DNA of 64,000 nucleotides from Glandiceps talaboti (lineage: Eukaryota > Hemichordata > Enteropneusta > Spengelidae): NCBI RefSeq assembly GCF_964340395.1, contig NC_135549.1, positions 992,501 through 1,056,500 of the forward strand, read 5' to 3'. Shown piece after piece: positions 48,885 through 61,539 of this stretch (the stretch's first letter is position 1; every line of letters begins with the position of its first letter). Both the position numbers and the translations under genes were made by a program. The notes beneath the pieces are model-generated. The model had not been told where the DNA came from, ran no database searches, and saw only the letters and a program-made list of their open reading frames with translations.

Positions 48885-51015
48885 AATACAAATATTTATT
48901 TCCCATTTTGGACAGGACTGAATTGTATATGTACAGAACTGAAATAAATTGCAGTATTAATTTCCCTTTGGACAGGACTAAAATCCAAACATATTTCCCA
49001 TTCGGACAGAACTTAAATAGATGGAAATATTACGTTCCATTTTGGACAGGACTGAATTGTACATGTTTATATTTCCCTTTTTGACAGGACTGAATTGTAT
49101 ATGTTCATATTTTCCTTTCGGACAGGACTGAATTGTACATGTTTATATTTCCCTTTTGGACAGGACTGAAATAGATGGAAATATTATGTTCCCTTTTGGA
49201 CAGAACTGAATTATATATGTTTATATTTCCCTTTAGGACAGGACTGAATTGTATATGTCTATATTTCCCATTTGGACAGGACTGAAATAGATGGAAATAT
49301 TATGTTCCCTTTTGGACAGAACTGAATTATATATGTTTATATTTCCCATTTTGGACAGGACTGAATTGTATATGTTTATATTTCCCTTTTTGACAGGACT
49401 GAATTGTATATGTTCATATTTTCCTTTTGGACAGGACTGAAATAGATGGAAATATTATGTTCCCTTTTGGACAGGACTGAATTGTATGCTTATATTTCTC
49501 TTTAGGACAGGACTGAATTGTATATGTTTATATTTCCCTTTTGGACAGGACTGAATTGTACATGTTTACATTTCTCTTTAGGACAGGACTGAATTGTACA
49601 TGTTTATATTTCCGTTTAGAACAGGACTGAATTGTATATGAATATTACGTTCCCTTTTGGACAGGACAGAATTTTATATGTTTATATTTCCATTTCGGAC
49701 AGGACTGAAATACATGGAAATATTACATTCCCTTTTGGATGGGACTGAAAAAGATGGAAATATTATGTTCCCTTTTGGAAAGGACTGAATAATTGTATAT
49801 GTTTATATTTCCCTTTAGGACAGGACTGAATTGTATATGTTTATATTTCCCTTTAGGACAGGACTGAATTGTATATGTTTATATTTCCCTTTAGGACAGG
49901 ACTGAATTGTATATGTTTATATTTCCCTTTAGGACAGGACTGAATTGTATATGTTTATATTTCCCTTTAGGACAGGACTGAATTGTATATGTTTATATTT
50001 CCCTTTAGGACAGGACTGAATTGTATATGTTTATATTTCCCTTTTGGACATGACTTAATTGCACATGTTTATATTTCCCTTTTGGACAGGACTGAATTGT
50101 ATATGTTTATATTTTCGTTTAGAATAGGACTGAATTGTATATGTTTATATTTTCCTTTTGGACTGGACTGGAATAGGTGGAAATATTACGTTCCTTTTGG
50201 ACAGGACAGAATTGTATATGTTCATATTTCCTTTTTGGACAGGACTAAAATGGATGGAAATATTACGTTCCCTTTTGGACAGAACTGAATTGTATATGTT
50301 TATATTTCCCTTTTAGGACAAGACTGAATTGTATATGTGTATATTTCCCTTTTGGAAGAACTGAATCGTATATGTTTATATTTCCCTTTAAGTTTTAGGA
50401 CAGGACTGAATTGTACATGTTCACATTTCCCTTTTGGACAGGACTGAAATAGATAGAAATATTACATTCCCTTTTGGACAGGACTGAACTATATATGTTT
50501 ATGTTTCCCTTTAGAACAGGACTGAATTGTATATGTTTATATTTCCCTTTAGGACAGGACTGAATTGTATATATTTATATTTCCGTTTAGAACAGGATTG
50601 AATTGAATATGAATATTACATTCCTTTTGGACAGGACAGAATTGTATATGTTTATATTTCCCTTAATTCTACATGTTTATATTTCCTTTTTGGACAGGAC
50701 TGAAATAGATGGAAATATTATGTTCCCTTTTGGACAGGACTGAATTGTATGTTTATATTTCCCCTTTGCACAGGACTGAATTGTATATGTTTTTATTTCC
50801 CATTTGAACAGGACTGAAATAGATGGAAATATTATGTTTCCTTTTGGACAGGACTGAATTCTATATGTTTATATTTCCGTTTTGGACAGGACTGAATTGT
50901 ATATGTATATATTTCTCTTTCGAACAGGACTGAATTGTATATGTTTATATTTCCCTTTAGGACAGGACTGAATTGTATACGTTTATATTTCCCTTTAGGA
51001 CAGGACTGAATTGCA
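48885..51015. repeat. ~38-bp minisatellite array with two unit types
   Basis: About 55 units over 2.1 kb. Type A is GGACAGGACTGAATTGTATA followed by TGTTTATATTTCCCTTT. Type B replaces the middle with AAATAGATGGAAATATTATG followed by TTCCCTTTT. Type B units are interspersed every few type A units, and blocks of pure type A occur near 49800-50030. Edges are diverged and fade out past 51015. Confidence 0.93.
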
Positions 51016-51622
51016 ACTGTTTCTGATTTGGACAAGATTCAAATGGAAATATTATTTTTCCATTAGGAAAAGATCAACATATTACGTTTCCATTTCCATA
51101 GGACCATTTTGACAGGACTGAAATGAGCATATGTGTTTCAAATCTGGACTGAAGAGAAAAGTAAATAGTACTTTTCAAATTGCACAAGATAGAAATAGAC
51201 ATGTTTTGGACAGGCTTCAATGAGAAACATGTGCTTTCTCCTTTAAAAAAGATTGCAAAGTTAATATCCTTTTATTTCTTGCAAAAGAGCAGTACTACAA
51301 TGAAAAAAATCATGACTTATCCTTTAACGTAGGAGAGGAAAAGAGTATATATAGTTCTTTTTATGTAAAATCCCCTCCAATGACCTCCAATGTTGGTACT
51401 AATAAGTTAAATACTTGAAATCATTAAAGAACTGCTATCTCTTCATCTTTGAAAGTGAATGAAAAGTGCATTTTTTCCTTAATATTACAGTGGAAAATTG
51501 AGGAAACACATTAACTTTCATGAATGACCTGTAGTTTTCCTATGTAAGAAGAACGGCAAGAGATTTCTCTTAAAGCTAGTGATGAATGCGTTCCCTTTTT
51601 CAGTAGGCTTGCAAAGTTGATT

Positions 51623-51634
51623 TTTATTTTTATT
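51623..51634 (-). promoter_or_regulatory. Candidate poly(A) signals for the SENP8-like gene
   Basis: On the - strand, AATAAA occurs twice in AAATAAAAATAAAAATC, about 125 bases after the stop codon at 51756. Confidence 0.45.
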
Positions 51635-51755
51635 TTTGAAGAGATTTTTTCTTTCCCTTTCAGCAGCACTGTTACATGGTGATTTCCTTTGTTTCCCTGC
51701 TACAGTAACAGCTGCTATTGCTTGCAGCTAAATAATACAATAATCCCATACATTA

Positions 51756-51919
51756 TCAGCTCTGGTTGCTAAGGGAAAAGATGAGTGATTTCAGTGTTTT
51801 CCGTTTCCTGGATACTGCTTCCTGGGTAACTGCTTCCTTTAGTGATACTTTGTTACTGTGCAGTAACTGTTCACATAAATGTTCAGTGTTACAGATAACA
51901 AATAGTCCACAATCATGAC
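51756..51919 (-). CDS. SENP8: SENP8/NEDP1-like deneddylase, last exon
   Basis: The - strand acceptor GATATTGTGCTCATTTACAG opens a phase-1 exon that ends in TGA at 51758-51756. The peptide contains HDCGLFVICNTEHLCEQLL and then KRKTLKSLIFSL. It aligns by eye with the C-terminus of animal SENP8 (YDCGMYVICNTEALCQNFF, then KKRGEWKDL). This is the C48 cysteine-protease end that holds the catalytic Cys of the D-C-G motif. SENP8 processes NEDD8 and removes it from cullins and other targets. The length after the catalytic Cys (about 50 residues) fits the family. The upstream exons with the WLND, THWS and catalytic His/Asp regions were not found to the right in this window, apart from a weak candidate at 52137. 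Paired poly(A) signals follow. Confidence 0.75.
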
Positions 51920-52136
51920 CTGTAAATGAGCACAATATCATTTAACTGTTAGGAGAATAATGGTGATACAATGTTAATTCTAATTATGGAAGTCTGGATC
52001 ATAACTTTCAAGTGGGCATAATTGAATGAGTAAATCTTGGCTGAATTTAAGATGATGTAGTATTTCTTGGAAGTTGATATAATTTCTGCTGAATGGCTGC
52101 TCAATACCAGCTAATTTTCTGCTTGTTTGTCATTAC

Positions 52137-52186
52137 CTGTTTGTTTGACATGATATCTTGACTTTCCTTTCTGATATACAGTTTCC
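52137..52186 (-). CDS. Possible penultimate exon of the SENP8-like gene
   Basis: On the - strand, TTAG|G...ACAAACAG|GTAATG bounds 50 nt. In the phase needed by the last exon it reads ETVYQKGKSRYHVKQT plus one base, giving KQT-G-HDCG at the junction. The family usually has QQxN-S/G-Y/H-DCG here, so one residue would be missing. The acceptor has little pyrimidine tract. This is a suggestion only. Confidence 0.25.
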
Positions 52187-52189
52187 CTA

Positions 52190-53130
52190 ACATCAATTCA
52201 TTCTTCATGCTGGAAACAATTGCTACACCATTTCATGACACTTCTCAGTACAAGTATGTCAATCTAATTAATGATGATTAATTTGTTACTCCTAGTGACC
52301 ATAAAATATTAAAACTAATTTGCCAAAGAATAAATGAACCTTGGCGTTTAGTCACGTAACATACAAATAAGCAATGGAATGAACTGCTCATAATCCTTCA
52401 ATGGATAATTGTGTCTAATTGTCAGCTTTCACTATTCCATCAAGGTGGATATTCATATTTTGATTTTAAATCTACTCTACACAACAACACAACGCAGTGT
52501 GGATATTCATATTTTGTACACTGTAACCAATTGAGTGTGGGAAGGGTGGCATGACTATGGTCATATACTGCATTCTACAATGTCACATACTTTGGTATGG
52601 ACAGGGTTCTCATCATCATTAAACTTGAAATCACCCCACCCTCACCCTACTTAATTGAAGTGTTACTGTTTCTATATCTATGATAAATATTCACCTCAAA
52701 CCCAATCCCAAAAAAATCATCTTTGATAAAGGACATGAATTTCGCATGGTACATTGCAGACATGATCACATAAGAAAATTACTAACATTTTCATTGGAAT
52801 GCATAGAACCAAATGATAAAACAAGGAGATAAACTCCAGCAGCTAAGTCTGTGTGGTCCATCATATGAAACCAGGAATCATTAAGAAAATGTTGAACGTA
52901 TGACCTTGTTGACATAAATCTATGCAGGATATCACTGGCATTTCAGGTTTTGGAAATACTTACTACATATTGATAATTGGTCAAATTGTTTTGGACTTCG
53001 GTGGTATGACACTAAAAGCTGTCCTTCAAAGATATGAAAAGTGATCCTAAAAAAACCCTTTAAACTCACCAAGCCTGATCTTCTCATTTCTTTATAGTTT
53101 TGCATATAATTACATGTAACGAGATATCTA
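52190..53130. other. Unique sequence, no secure gene
   Basis: AT-rich single-copy DNA, probably intron or flank of the SENP8-like gene. GTGGATATTCATATTTTG occurs twice (about 52445 and 52499). Confidence 0.4.
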
Positions 53131-53136
53131 TGTCAC

Positions 53137-53585
53137 ATAACACTTGATAGTACATGTAGGTGGACTTACAGCATAATACTTGATAGTACATGTAGGTGGA
53201 CTTACAGCATAACACTTGATAGTACGTGTAGGTGGACTTACAGCATAACACTTGATAGTACGTGTAGGTGGACTTACAACATAACACTTGATAGTACATG
53301 TAGGTGGACTTACAGCATAACACTTGATAGTACATGTAGGTGGGCTTACAGCATAACACTTGATAGTACGTGTAGGCGGACTTACAGCATAACACTTGAT
53401 AGTACGTGTAGGTGGACTTACAATATAACACTTGATAGTACATGTAGGTGGACTTACAGCATAACACTTGATAGTACATGTAGGTGGGCTTACAGCTGTA
53501 AGTCCACCTACATGTACTATCAAGTGTTATGTTGTAAGTCCACCTACATGTACTATTACATGTTTTGCATAACACTTGATAGTGT
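53137..53585. repeat. 36-bp minisatellite with an inversion junction
   Basis: About ten units of GTAGGTGGACTTACAGCATA followed by ACACTTGATAGTACAT run in one direction to 53488. They then flip at CTTACAGCTGTAAG (53489-53502) into about two units in the opposite direction, giving arms of about 65 bp, and return to the first direction at about 53567. Confidence 0.93.
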
Positions 53586-53654
53586 ATGTGGATGTGTGTG
53601 TGTGTGTGTGTGCGTGCGTGCATGCATGCTTATGGACATAATTACGTACGGTAT

Positions 53655-53750
53655 GTATGTATGCATGTATGCATGTATGTATGTATGTATGTATGTATGT
53701 ATGTATGTATGTGTGTGTGTATGTATGTATGTATGTATTTATGTATGTAT
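53655..53750. repeat. (ATGT)n microsatellite, left of hAT-like insertion
   Basis: ATGT repeat with a GTGT interruption. The same repeat continues at 54127-54182 on the other side of the insertion. Confidence 0.97.
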
Positions 53751-53751
53751 G

Positions 53752-54125
53752 CAGTGTTGCAGCCAGCCTTTTGAAAGAGTGGGACATAGTGTCCCAAAAA
53801 TTTCATTTTTCTGGGTCATCATACATTTTTGGGGGGACAATACAAAAAAAGCGCCAATAGCGTTGTAGCACTACTGTACAGTTTTTCAAAATATTAACTC
53901 ACATGCTGACCCATGCTAGATAATTGCTGAATGATATATGCAGTTGCCTATCCAACCCTGTTGTTATCTATGCAATATACACAATCATTTGACTGTTACT
54001 ATAGGCGTGGTCATGTTGCTAAACATACTTGCATACAATTTTAGTGTGGGTCATCTATGACCCGTCACTTCCAAAATTGTAGGTCAGGTCCTATGTCCCA
54101 AAAACCCCCTCTGGGTGCAACAGTG
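53752..54125. mobile_element. hAT-like MITE inserted in an (ATGT)n tract
   Basis: The left end CAGTGTTGCAGCCAGCC and the right end read on the other strand (CACTGTTGCACCCAGAGG) are inverted repeats with the CA(G/C)TGTTGCA form common in hAT elements. GGGACATA-type sequence is also mirrored inside. Both sides continue in ATGT repeat, so an 8-bp duplication cannot be read uniquely. It is 374 bp, without coding capacity, and encloses a truncated pearl-like sequence. Confidence 0.6.
53850..54045 (+). mobile_element. Pearl/Helentron-like element, truncated copy 4
   Basis: GCGTTGTAGCACTACTGTAC, then ACTATAGGCGTGGTCATGTT core sequence. The segment stops after CATACAATTTTAG without microsatellite or 3' hairpin. 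It lies wholly inside the hAT-like element. Confidence 0.6.
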
Positions 54126-54189
54126 ATGTATGTATGTATGTATGTATGTATGTATGTATGTATGTATGTATGTATGCATGCATGTAGCT

Positions 54190-56865
54190 ACTTTAAGTAA
54201 ACTTTGTGATTTACATGTACATGTAATATGCCATCACTCAAAAAATAAATCTACGACTTGCACTTCCTCTGTCACAATTAATTAGTTTATACTTTAGTTT
54301 GTGAAGTGTGGAGCTTCTCTACCTACATGTATATTGTTTACAGACTGCAACAAACACTGTAAGTGTAAGGGTAAGACATAGTAATGTCAGCATTAACATT
54401 ATGTAAACTTATCTGGTGAAATTCATATTCTATTTGTTGACTGTAAGGAAACTTGAATAGGCAGCTTCCAGTTAGTATATTATTGTGTTCATGAATATCT
54501 ATCAATGTACAACACTGCTGATGTAATCTGAGAAATCAAGCTACTTGAAATCACTTCCCTGTTAAAGACTGATCCAATTTAAATTCACAATATTGTTTAG
54601 TTGAATGCACAATACAATGTATTTGAAAGTTATAAGAGCATACACAACATTCGTTACTATGACAATCCACACAGCTTTACTTATGTGATAGATTGGAAAT
54701 TCCTGTAGGGAGTGAAAGTAAGCAAATCATTCAGCTGATATTATTCTTACTGTATTCACCTTACCTATTTCACAATCAAGTCTTCAGGAAATCTCACTTT
54801 TGTCACTATTTAAATGTAATCACTGCAGACAACATTTCTCACATTATGTTCATTTAGAGTGTATGATGGCTGGCTTTACAGGAGCCTTATTTCCTATTCA
54901 TTTCCTTCACTTTCAATGTTGGATAGTGTACTTTAAGTACTATTGGGGTGTGTGTATTCATTGTATCATATGAAGGGAAAGACTTTGTTGTATTTGAATA
55001 GCTTCATAGTTGCAATATTTAATGTGTCACTCTGCTTGACCCAACAATGCTTTGACCATATTCTTAATCATAACCATTGCCCACATGGAGTTGTGACTGT
55101 TCAGTTGTTTCAATAATTTCAAGGAATGCAATTATACTCGGTTTCTTTAAGATGACAGTAAGTTTACTTTTGTGGGTGTTGTTGTATGAAGGCATGAAGA
55201 ACTTATAATCCTAAAACTTGTTTAAGTCCACATGAAACATAACAATGAATTTAAATGTTTTCCAAAATATGGGATACTGTTAATCATTACCATTTGTTTG
55301 GTGTGGACTATCCATGTTGGTAAAATTCATCTTAGTTCCTGCTCCAGCTGTGGAAAGACAAGAACATCAAGTTAATTAAAACAATCTGTCTGGTGTCCGA
55401 TAACAGAGATGCACATTGGGGGAACCCATTATAGAGTTATTATAGAATATATGTATGGTAATTAAATGTAAGGATGTGATGTAGACAATCATATATACAT
55501 ACAATTCTCATGGAGTGATATTATTTGTATCAATTGTAATAATATTCATGGCCTTGATTCTTATGAAAATATATGTATTGGTTAATTTGATAATCTAGGC
55601 ATTAATATAAAGTAGTGTAGATATTTCTGTATTTGTATTTGAAGCAAATATTATGGATATAAATATATATATTTATGGATATATAAGTTTGTATATAATT
55701 TATACAAATCAGTCACATAATACATACATGTGAATATATGTGGACTAATGTACAGTTTGATAAATGCTTAACATGCTTTTAATCTCATTTCATACTACTG
55801 TCATCTAGTGTGTGTATCAGAACTGTGGTTTGATAAATGTTTCTGTAATCCCCCCTTTATCTCATTTCACACCCTTGATACCCATGTGTAAGACTGTAGG
55901 TAGAGTCATAGCTTGATAAATGCTTCACAGCATCTTCCTAATTACAAAAACTAACACATATCATTTTTCATTCCATTTGCTTTCCTTCTTCAATTGAAGT
56001 GTCTGATTACCTACTAACCATTGTAATTACAAACCAGCATAACACTACAATCCATTTATCATTTGTCTTTTACACAATAGGGCGGAGTTAGTGAATGATT
56101 GACACCTGTCACATCTAGAAAATCAAATGCACCAGATGCAAAATGCACTCTGGTGTCTCAATTTAACAAGAGTATTGAATGGACACAGTACGTATCATCC
56201 TCGCCATCAGATGACAAGATTGTGTTAAGACATCACACATATATACATGTAGTAGGTATTTCAATACTACTGATTCTACATCTTGCAAGAGGAATTGTAC
56301 ATGCTCGAGTTTATTTCTACATTTCTGGCCAATTGCACTATGAACTGAGGCAGACTGTGGAAGCTGCAACAGCGATATTTGCAGGTACTAATTTAAATCT
56401 GGTAGTTATTGTTATGCCCTAGTGTTAACATACTCATGAAAGAGGAAAATCACTCTGCTTGTCATACATACTTACTATGAAAGAGGCAAAGTCATGCACT
56501 TGTTGTTACTGTATACTTTATTTTCATCTCATTATAATTAGTCTAAATATAGTTATGGTAATACAGGATTACAATGACAGGAACATCAAATTAAGTATGG
56601 GCAAAGAAGCATGAATATTTGGATGATTTCAGGTGTATGTATTTCGATATACCATCATAAATTACGCACAGATGATATAAAATAAATTTAGCTTTCAAAA
56701 CTTATTTTCATTATACTTTCAACATACCAGTCTGTCTCTAATAATACTTTTCAGTGTCTATATCTCAGTGACATGGCAATCGATTGAAATAAAAACTTCT
56801 GGTCTTTATGAAAATGATCAAGGAGTAGTTCTACTTTACTTCAAATAATCTAAATATTGGCAAAT
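54190..56865. other. Unique sequence, no secure gene
   Basis: AT-rich single-copy DNA. A 107-codon + strand frame (56099-56422) contains GTACTAA after a CAG at about 56384, but no acceptor opens that frame cleanly. A 15-nt segment at about 54341-54355 lies between a good acceptor and GTAAGT and might be a microexon. Neither is called. Confidence 0.4.
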
Positions 56866-57150
56866 AACAATAATAATAATAATTATATTATACAATGATA
56901 ATAATTAACTTTATCTAGACTTGATAGCCTCAGTAGGTCATGAGGGTCAAGAATTATTATCATCGACAGCAAAGACCTAAATCTACCAGGTTCCCAAGTA
57001 TACAGCTGGGTTGACTGGAGCACAAGTGTGATTCAAATCTTGCCTGAGGACTTTAGCCATTCAGAAACAAACAACAGCAGGAAGGTCTGAACCTGCAACC
57101 TTCACATTCCAAACCAACCACTCTAACCATTCTACCATCATGACTCCATA
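56866..57150 (-). mobile_element. tRNA-derived SINE with CORE-like body
   Basis: On the - strand the 5' part has an A-box-like GGTAGAATGG (57137-57128) and B-box-like GGTTCAGACC (57093-57084), spaced as in a tRNA gene. The body carries CAGCTGTATACTTGGGAACCTGGTAGAT, split here as CAGCTGTATACTTGGG and AACCTGGTAGAT, which resembles the CORE/META-type central domain of metazoan SINEs. It ends in an AAT-repeat tail (about 56869-56885). Anticodon identity cannot be read. Target duplications were not resolved. Confidence 0.7.
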
Positions 57151-58190
57151 TATACACTTGAAGAATTGAATACTAGAAATGTCTGCTTATTACTTGTGAA
57201 AGTTTTAACATTCAATAAGAATGGCAAGAAAAGTGTCCAGTGTCATTATAGCAAATATGATTACATATCTGTACTTGTCATAACCTATCTATATTCTTAA
57301 GTATACTTATCTAAATTACTGTATTTGCATAATGTATGTGGAACTTGATAAATATGACAGATTATCAGTCCAAAGTTTCAACAGTCTAAACATAACGCAA
57401 TAAGCATAGAGGACTTAGTTTAAGCAATACAAAATTATATTCAATTTATGTACTCAATAGAAGGTATATTTCTTTGATTTCAAAGCATCTTAATTGTATG
57501 GTTCTCTATCAAGTGTACTTACTTTTGTTGTCTTATTTGTTGAAGTAAACTAAGAATTAAATCCAATACCATTTTTGCACACCACAATGATACCAACATT
57601 TAGTACTGAAGAAATTATCACTTGTTTGAAGCGAGTAAAGGCTCTGATATATTCATATCATCCATAACATTTTGTTATTTTGGTAAAACTACATAGTATA
57701 TTCTGATATTTTGGGTATACACATCTGGTTTTGTCTTTTCTTCTTTTCACATTACAAATAACAGTACTAATACATGTAATATCCCATTATGTACAATTCT
57801 AATGTACCATGTAATCTTATAATGAAAATTAAAATTAGTTATCAAATTTCTTCCGGTTTTAAAAATACAATGTCTATTTCCTTAGGCGATGGAAATGTAA
57901 TAACAAATACGTGTTATGTTAAAGACCTAGTACTGTGAATGCTTAATATTTCCGAATGCTTCCCTCTGGGAAGCATTTTACGTCATTAAGATCCAGAAAA
58001 GTGCATATTGAAAATAGTTTTAATAATAATATATACTTTATTAATCCTAAGAGGGGAAATTGGAAAACTGCAAGCAGTTAAAATTACAGCCTGAAAACAT
58101 TACAAAAGTGACATGATAAAAAGGTGCTTAAGGAATGTTTGACACAAGACAGCTACACAAAACAAGTCTCCATAGAAGACAATCCAAAAC
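57150..58190. other. Unique sequence, no gene seen
   Basis: AT-rich single-copy DNA. At 58018-58065 an AATAATATATACTTTATTAAT-like stretch with AGAGGGGAAATTGG looks like the 3' part of another retroelement, not identified. Confidence 0.35.
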
Positions 58191-58196
58191 TGATTT

Positions 58197-58881
58197 GGTA
58201 TATAGCAAACTTATTCTGGAAATTTGATCTTGAAAATGAAGGTTATGGTCAAAAATCAGTCTGAATAGTAACCATACCTTTAACAATGTGAGTGTACACA
58301 TTTAAATAATGTCTCTCGGGAGGAAACTTCCAAATACATTGATCAATCTACTATTTGACCTTGAAGATGAAGGCCAATGTCAAAACATTAGTATTAGCTT
58401 TTTTATCATGAATATGACCATTTTGCAATACAGGTCACGGTTGCAAAATCAAGGAACATATGCATATGTCTTGCATTGTAAAATTCCAACAGATAAAAGA
58501 TAAACCAATTTGGTTATTTGACCATGAAGAAGACAATAAAGGTCAAAGATTAAGCTCTTAAAAGCAAGCTCAATCTTTGATAGTAAGGATATAGGCATTT
58601 GAATGGTATCTCTATGTATTACACCTCCTAAGTTATGATGCACATTGTGACATTTTATAACAAACATAGCTGCCATTTGGCCATATTTCATTCTGTAGCA
58701 AAACTAAGTGATGTACATATGTGTCACATAGCATGTTACCTCTGTACCGGGTTTGGTTAAAATCTGTTGCTGCATGCCAGAGATATGAGGGTGAACACAC
58801 AGACAGAACCCAATATAATACCTTTCCCCCCCCCCCCCCATATCAAAATAATCTTCCCAGTGGTTTTTGACTGTCATCCAA

Positions 58882-58916
<35 letters not shown>

Positions 58917-58990
58917 TACATGTACTCTACCATATCTATAATTAAACCTTATACTTATAGTTCAGCTAAAATGTGTGTTATCAGAAAATC
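58197..58990 (+). repeat. Dispersed AGGTCA-rich repeat, copy 1
   Basis: Several modules of the type CTATTTGACCTTGAAGATGA followed by AGG(T/C)CAA, then CATGCCAGAGATATGAGG, a C-tract (58827-58840), an (ACAG)n run (58884-58916) and TTCAGCTAAAA near the end. Module order matches the copy at 61540-62345. The microsatellite followed by TTCAGCTAA recalls the end of the pearl-like family. Confidence 0.65.
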
Positions 58991-61535
58991 TCCACAATTA
59001 ATTATGGTTCCATAAACAAGTATCTGTGAATTGGCCCATAAAATAATTTTATTACATCAATAAAACAATACTACTAGAACATCTTACTCAGAATGCCAGC
59101 TACGATCACCTTAATTTAAACACTTTCTCATATACACACCCTAAGTTACAATGTTCCCACCAAACACAAAGGCAATCACGCATCGGTCTGGCAGTTTTAA
59201 TCACATCTTTTTCTTTTTCCTATATTGTTATATACCTCTTGTTGCACTTTAATACTCATCTGCAATGCCTAAACAATTGTTCATTGAAAACACTGATTTT
59301 CACCTATTGCTATGTACACATATGATATAAAATAATTGGTCAACATTTGTGCTTTAGTTGTCAAATTATATACACATACTGTAAATTAATTGTTAAGTAT
59401 GTAATTTTCTATCCATGTTGGCTCTGGCCTTTCATTTCCATACCAACATTCATGTATCCCACTGTTCAAAAAGCAAGCCGTTGTACTTGAAACACGACAA
59501 TGGTGTCCAGACCTACCCAGTAGACAACATTCCTGTGCTACCAGAAATAGACTTAGGCTTTTCAACAGCAATTGTTAATCTTATCAATGCTGTCTCTCGT
59601 CTATACATGTACTTCACATGAGTTCATAGCAGCATACAGCTAGATCTGCAGTGCCCTCTACACAGTGAGCAAGATAAATGTTCTGCCCTTATACACATCA
59701 AGTGAAACTGATGTTAGTTTTGGTAGGAAGGATAATTCTGTACAACTGCCTACTAGCTACAGGTTCCCCTTGTAGTGAGCTGCACAGGTATTCCTATTGC
59801 ATGAAATTATGTGTTGCACATGATGACATAACAAAATTATTCGATATCTAAATTTATTCCAAATTAACTAAGTTTGTAACAATATGTAATTAAAATTTAG
59901 GTCAACAAAATGTTAAATAATATATTTTATATGAAAAGAACAATGGCATTACTTAATAAGCCAATATTATATTACATCTGATATAAGCGGTCTTAAACTG
60001 AAAGCTGATTAACTTGTCAAAGAGATTATGTTTTGAACATGAAATCTACTTAATTAATGATGTGAGAGTGTTGTAATATGACTGAGTGAAAACTAAAACC
60101 TGTTGTAAATAAATCCAATTTAGCTTTGATGAAAGACATTTTAGCTCATGAGGTAAGGATCTCCACAAATAGATGTAATAACAGTAACTTTCAAAATTTG
60201 CTCTGTCAGCAGACACCAACATTGTTAGTACAATGTACACATCATTCTACTTCATATGACTGAAATACAATGATCACTTTCAACTTGCTGTTGTCCATTT
60301 CAATATTAATTTACAGCCAATTATAAATGCAAAAATGTGTTGTTCTGTGGGCCAATTTACTAGCAAGCTGACATCCAATATTTTTACTGGTTATATTATC
60401 TACACCATTCACCTAATAATTCTCTAAACTGACTGATTTTCCAATTGTTCCTAATTCAAATGAACAAGGCCATTCATAAATAATTACATATTGAAAAACA
60501 AATCAAAAGAGATACGATACAAAACGGTAATAAACAGACATATGGTCCATCAACAATATTATGTTTCTCATTAGCATCTAAAAAATAGGTATTGTTCAAA
60601 ATTAGAATTCCAAAGGTAATCTTTCGAACACAAAAAAAAATGCAACAGTTTAGATGCTTTAGTGAAACACTTTAACATTATCACATATACAGGAGAAATA
60701 AGTTTTATTAGTGGCAGTTAAATGAGTTCCGAGTTTGTATGTTGTATTCTTTTACCAACTACATTATCATATTTAGTGGATGGAGCAAGTAAGAAAAATA
60801 ATTACATACTTTGTTGATCAATATTTGCTCTGTAAAGTAATTGATTATCTCAAAATGTCAAATTGCTGCCAGGGTTCATTTCACATGAAAATATCTATAT
60901 AAAATAAAAAGGAAATACAGTACACATTACAGAGGAAATTAAAGAATGCTGTTGGTCTCAATATTCCATATTGCAAGGGACAATACAGCGGATATGATTT
61001 GATTGAAACATGCATTGTACTATAAAAGAAGTCTGATCAAAAACAAACTATTTTACCTTTTTTTGCCATCAATAAATTTGTTCATGACTAGTCTGAAATC
61101 AATTTGTATATTGACTCTCTATATTAAACTCACATGAACATAAATGGAATTACATATACAAGTATAGATAAGGCAATGTTGCAAATCAAAAAATTTGATA
61201 AAAATACGCAAAATCCTACAAATTCTTCCAAATAAGAGACAACTCAAAAGTACCTTATTGAGACCTACGTATAAAAGTGAGAAGCCATGGAGACATGTCG
61301 ACAGTAGGGTTACTTTTTATAAAGATTCTGATCAAATAGAGAACTATTACCTGAACACTACAGCCTACCTATTGAATTTAGTCTATACACTTTCAACTTA
61401 ACATAAATGAGTCACACTGTTTGACTGATTAGTACATAAAATATCCACAAGTAAGGGTTACCTCGCTATAAAAATTGAGAACAAGCCTTCATTGATCATT
61501 TATGTGTTTAAGGCAAACTTATTGTGCAAATTTGA
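58990..61535. other. Mostly unique sequence, one weak exon candidate
   Basis: A pearl-like tail fragment (CCCACCAAACACAAAGGCAATC) lies at about 59157-59200. A 68-codon + frame (59415-59621) reads protein-like in its second half but has a poor acceptor. A - strand frame at 60046-60240 and a + frame at 61195-61401 are unsupported. Confidence 0.35.
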
Positions 61536-61539
61536 ACAT

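Noticed and set aside
53084-53623. A 179-codon Tyr/Cys-rich - strand frame
   Set aside because: Lies wholly in the 36-bp satellite and its inversion; the repeats match unit length.
56099-56422. 107-codon + strand frame as an exon
   Set aside because: The nearby acceptor at 56080 opens only frames with early stops.
57060-57150. A functional tRNA gene
   Set aside because: A- and B-box-like motifs are present but the cloverleaf cannot be formed properly and a SINE body follows.
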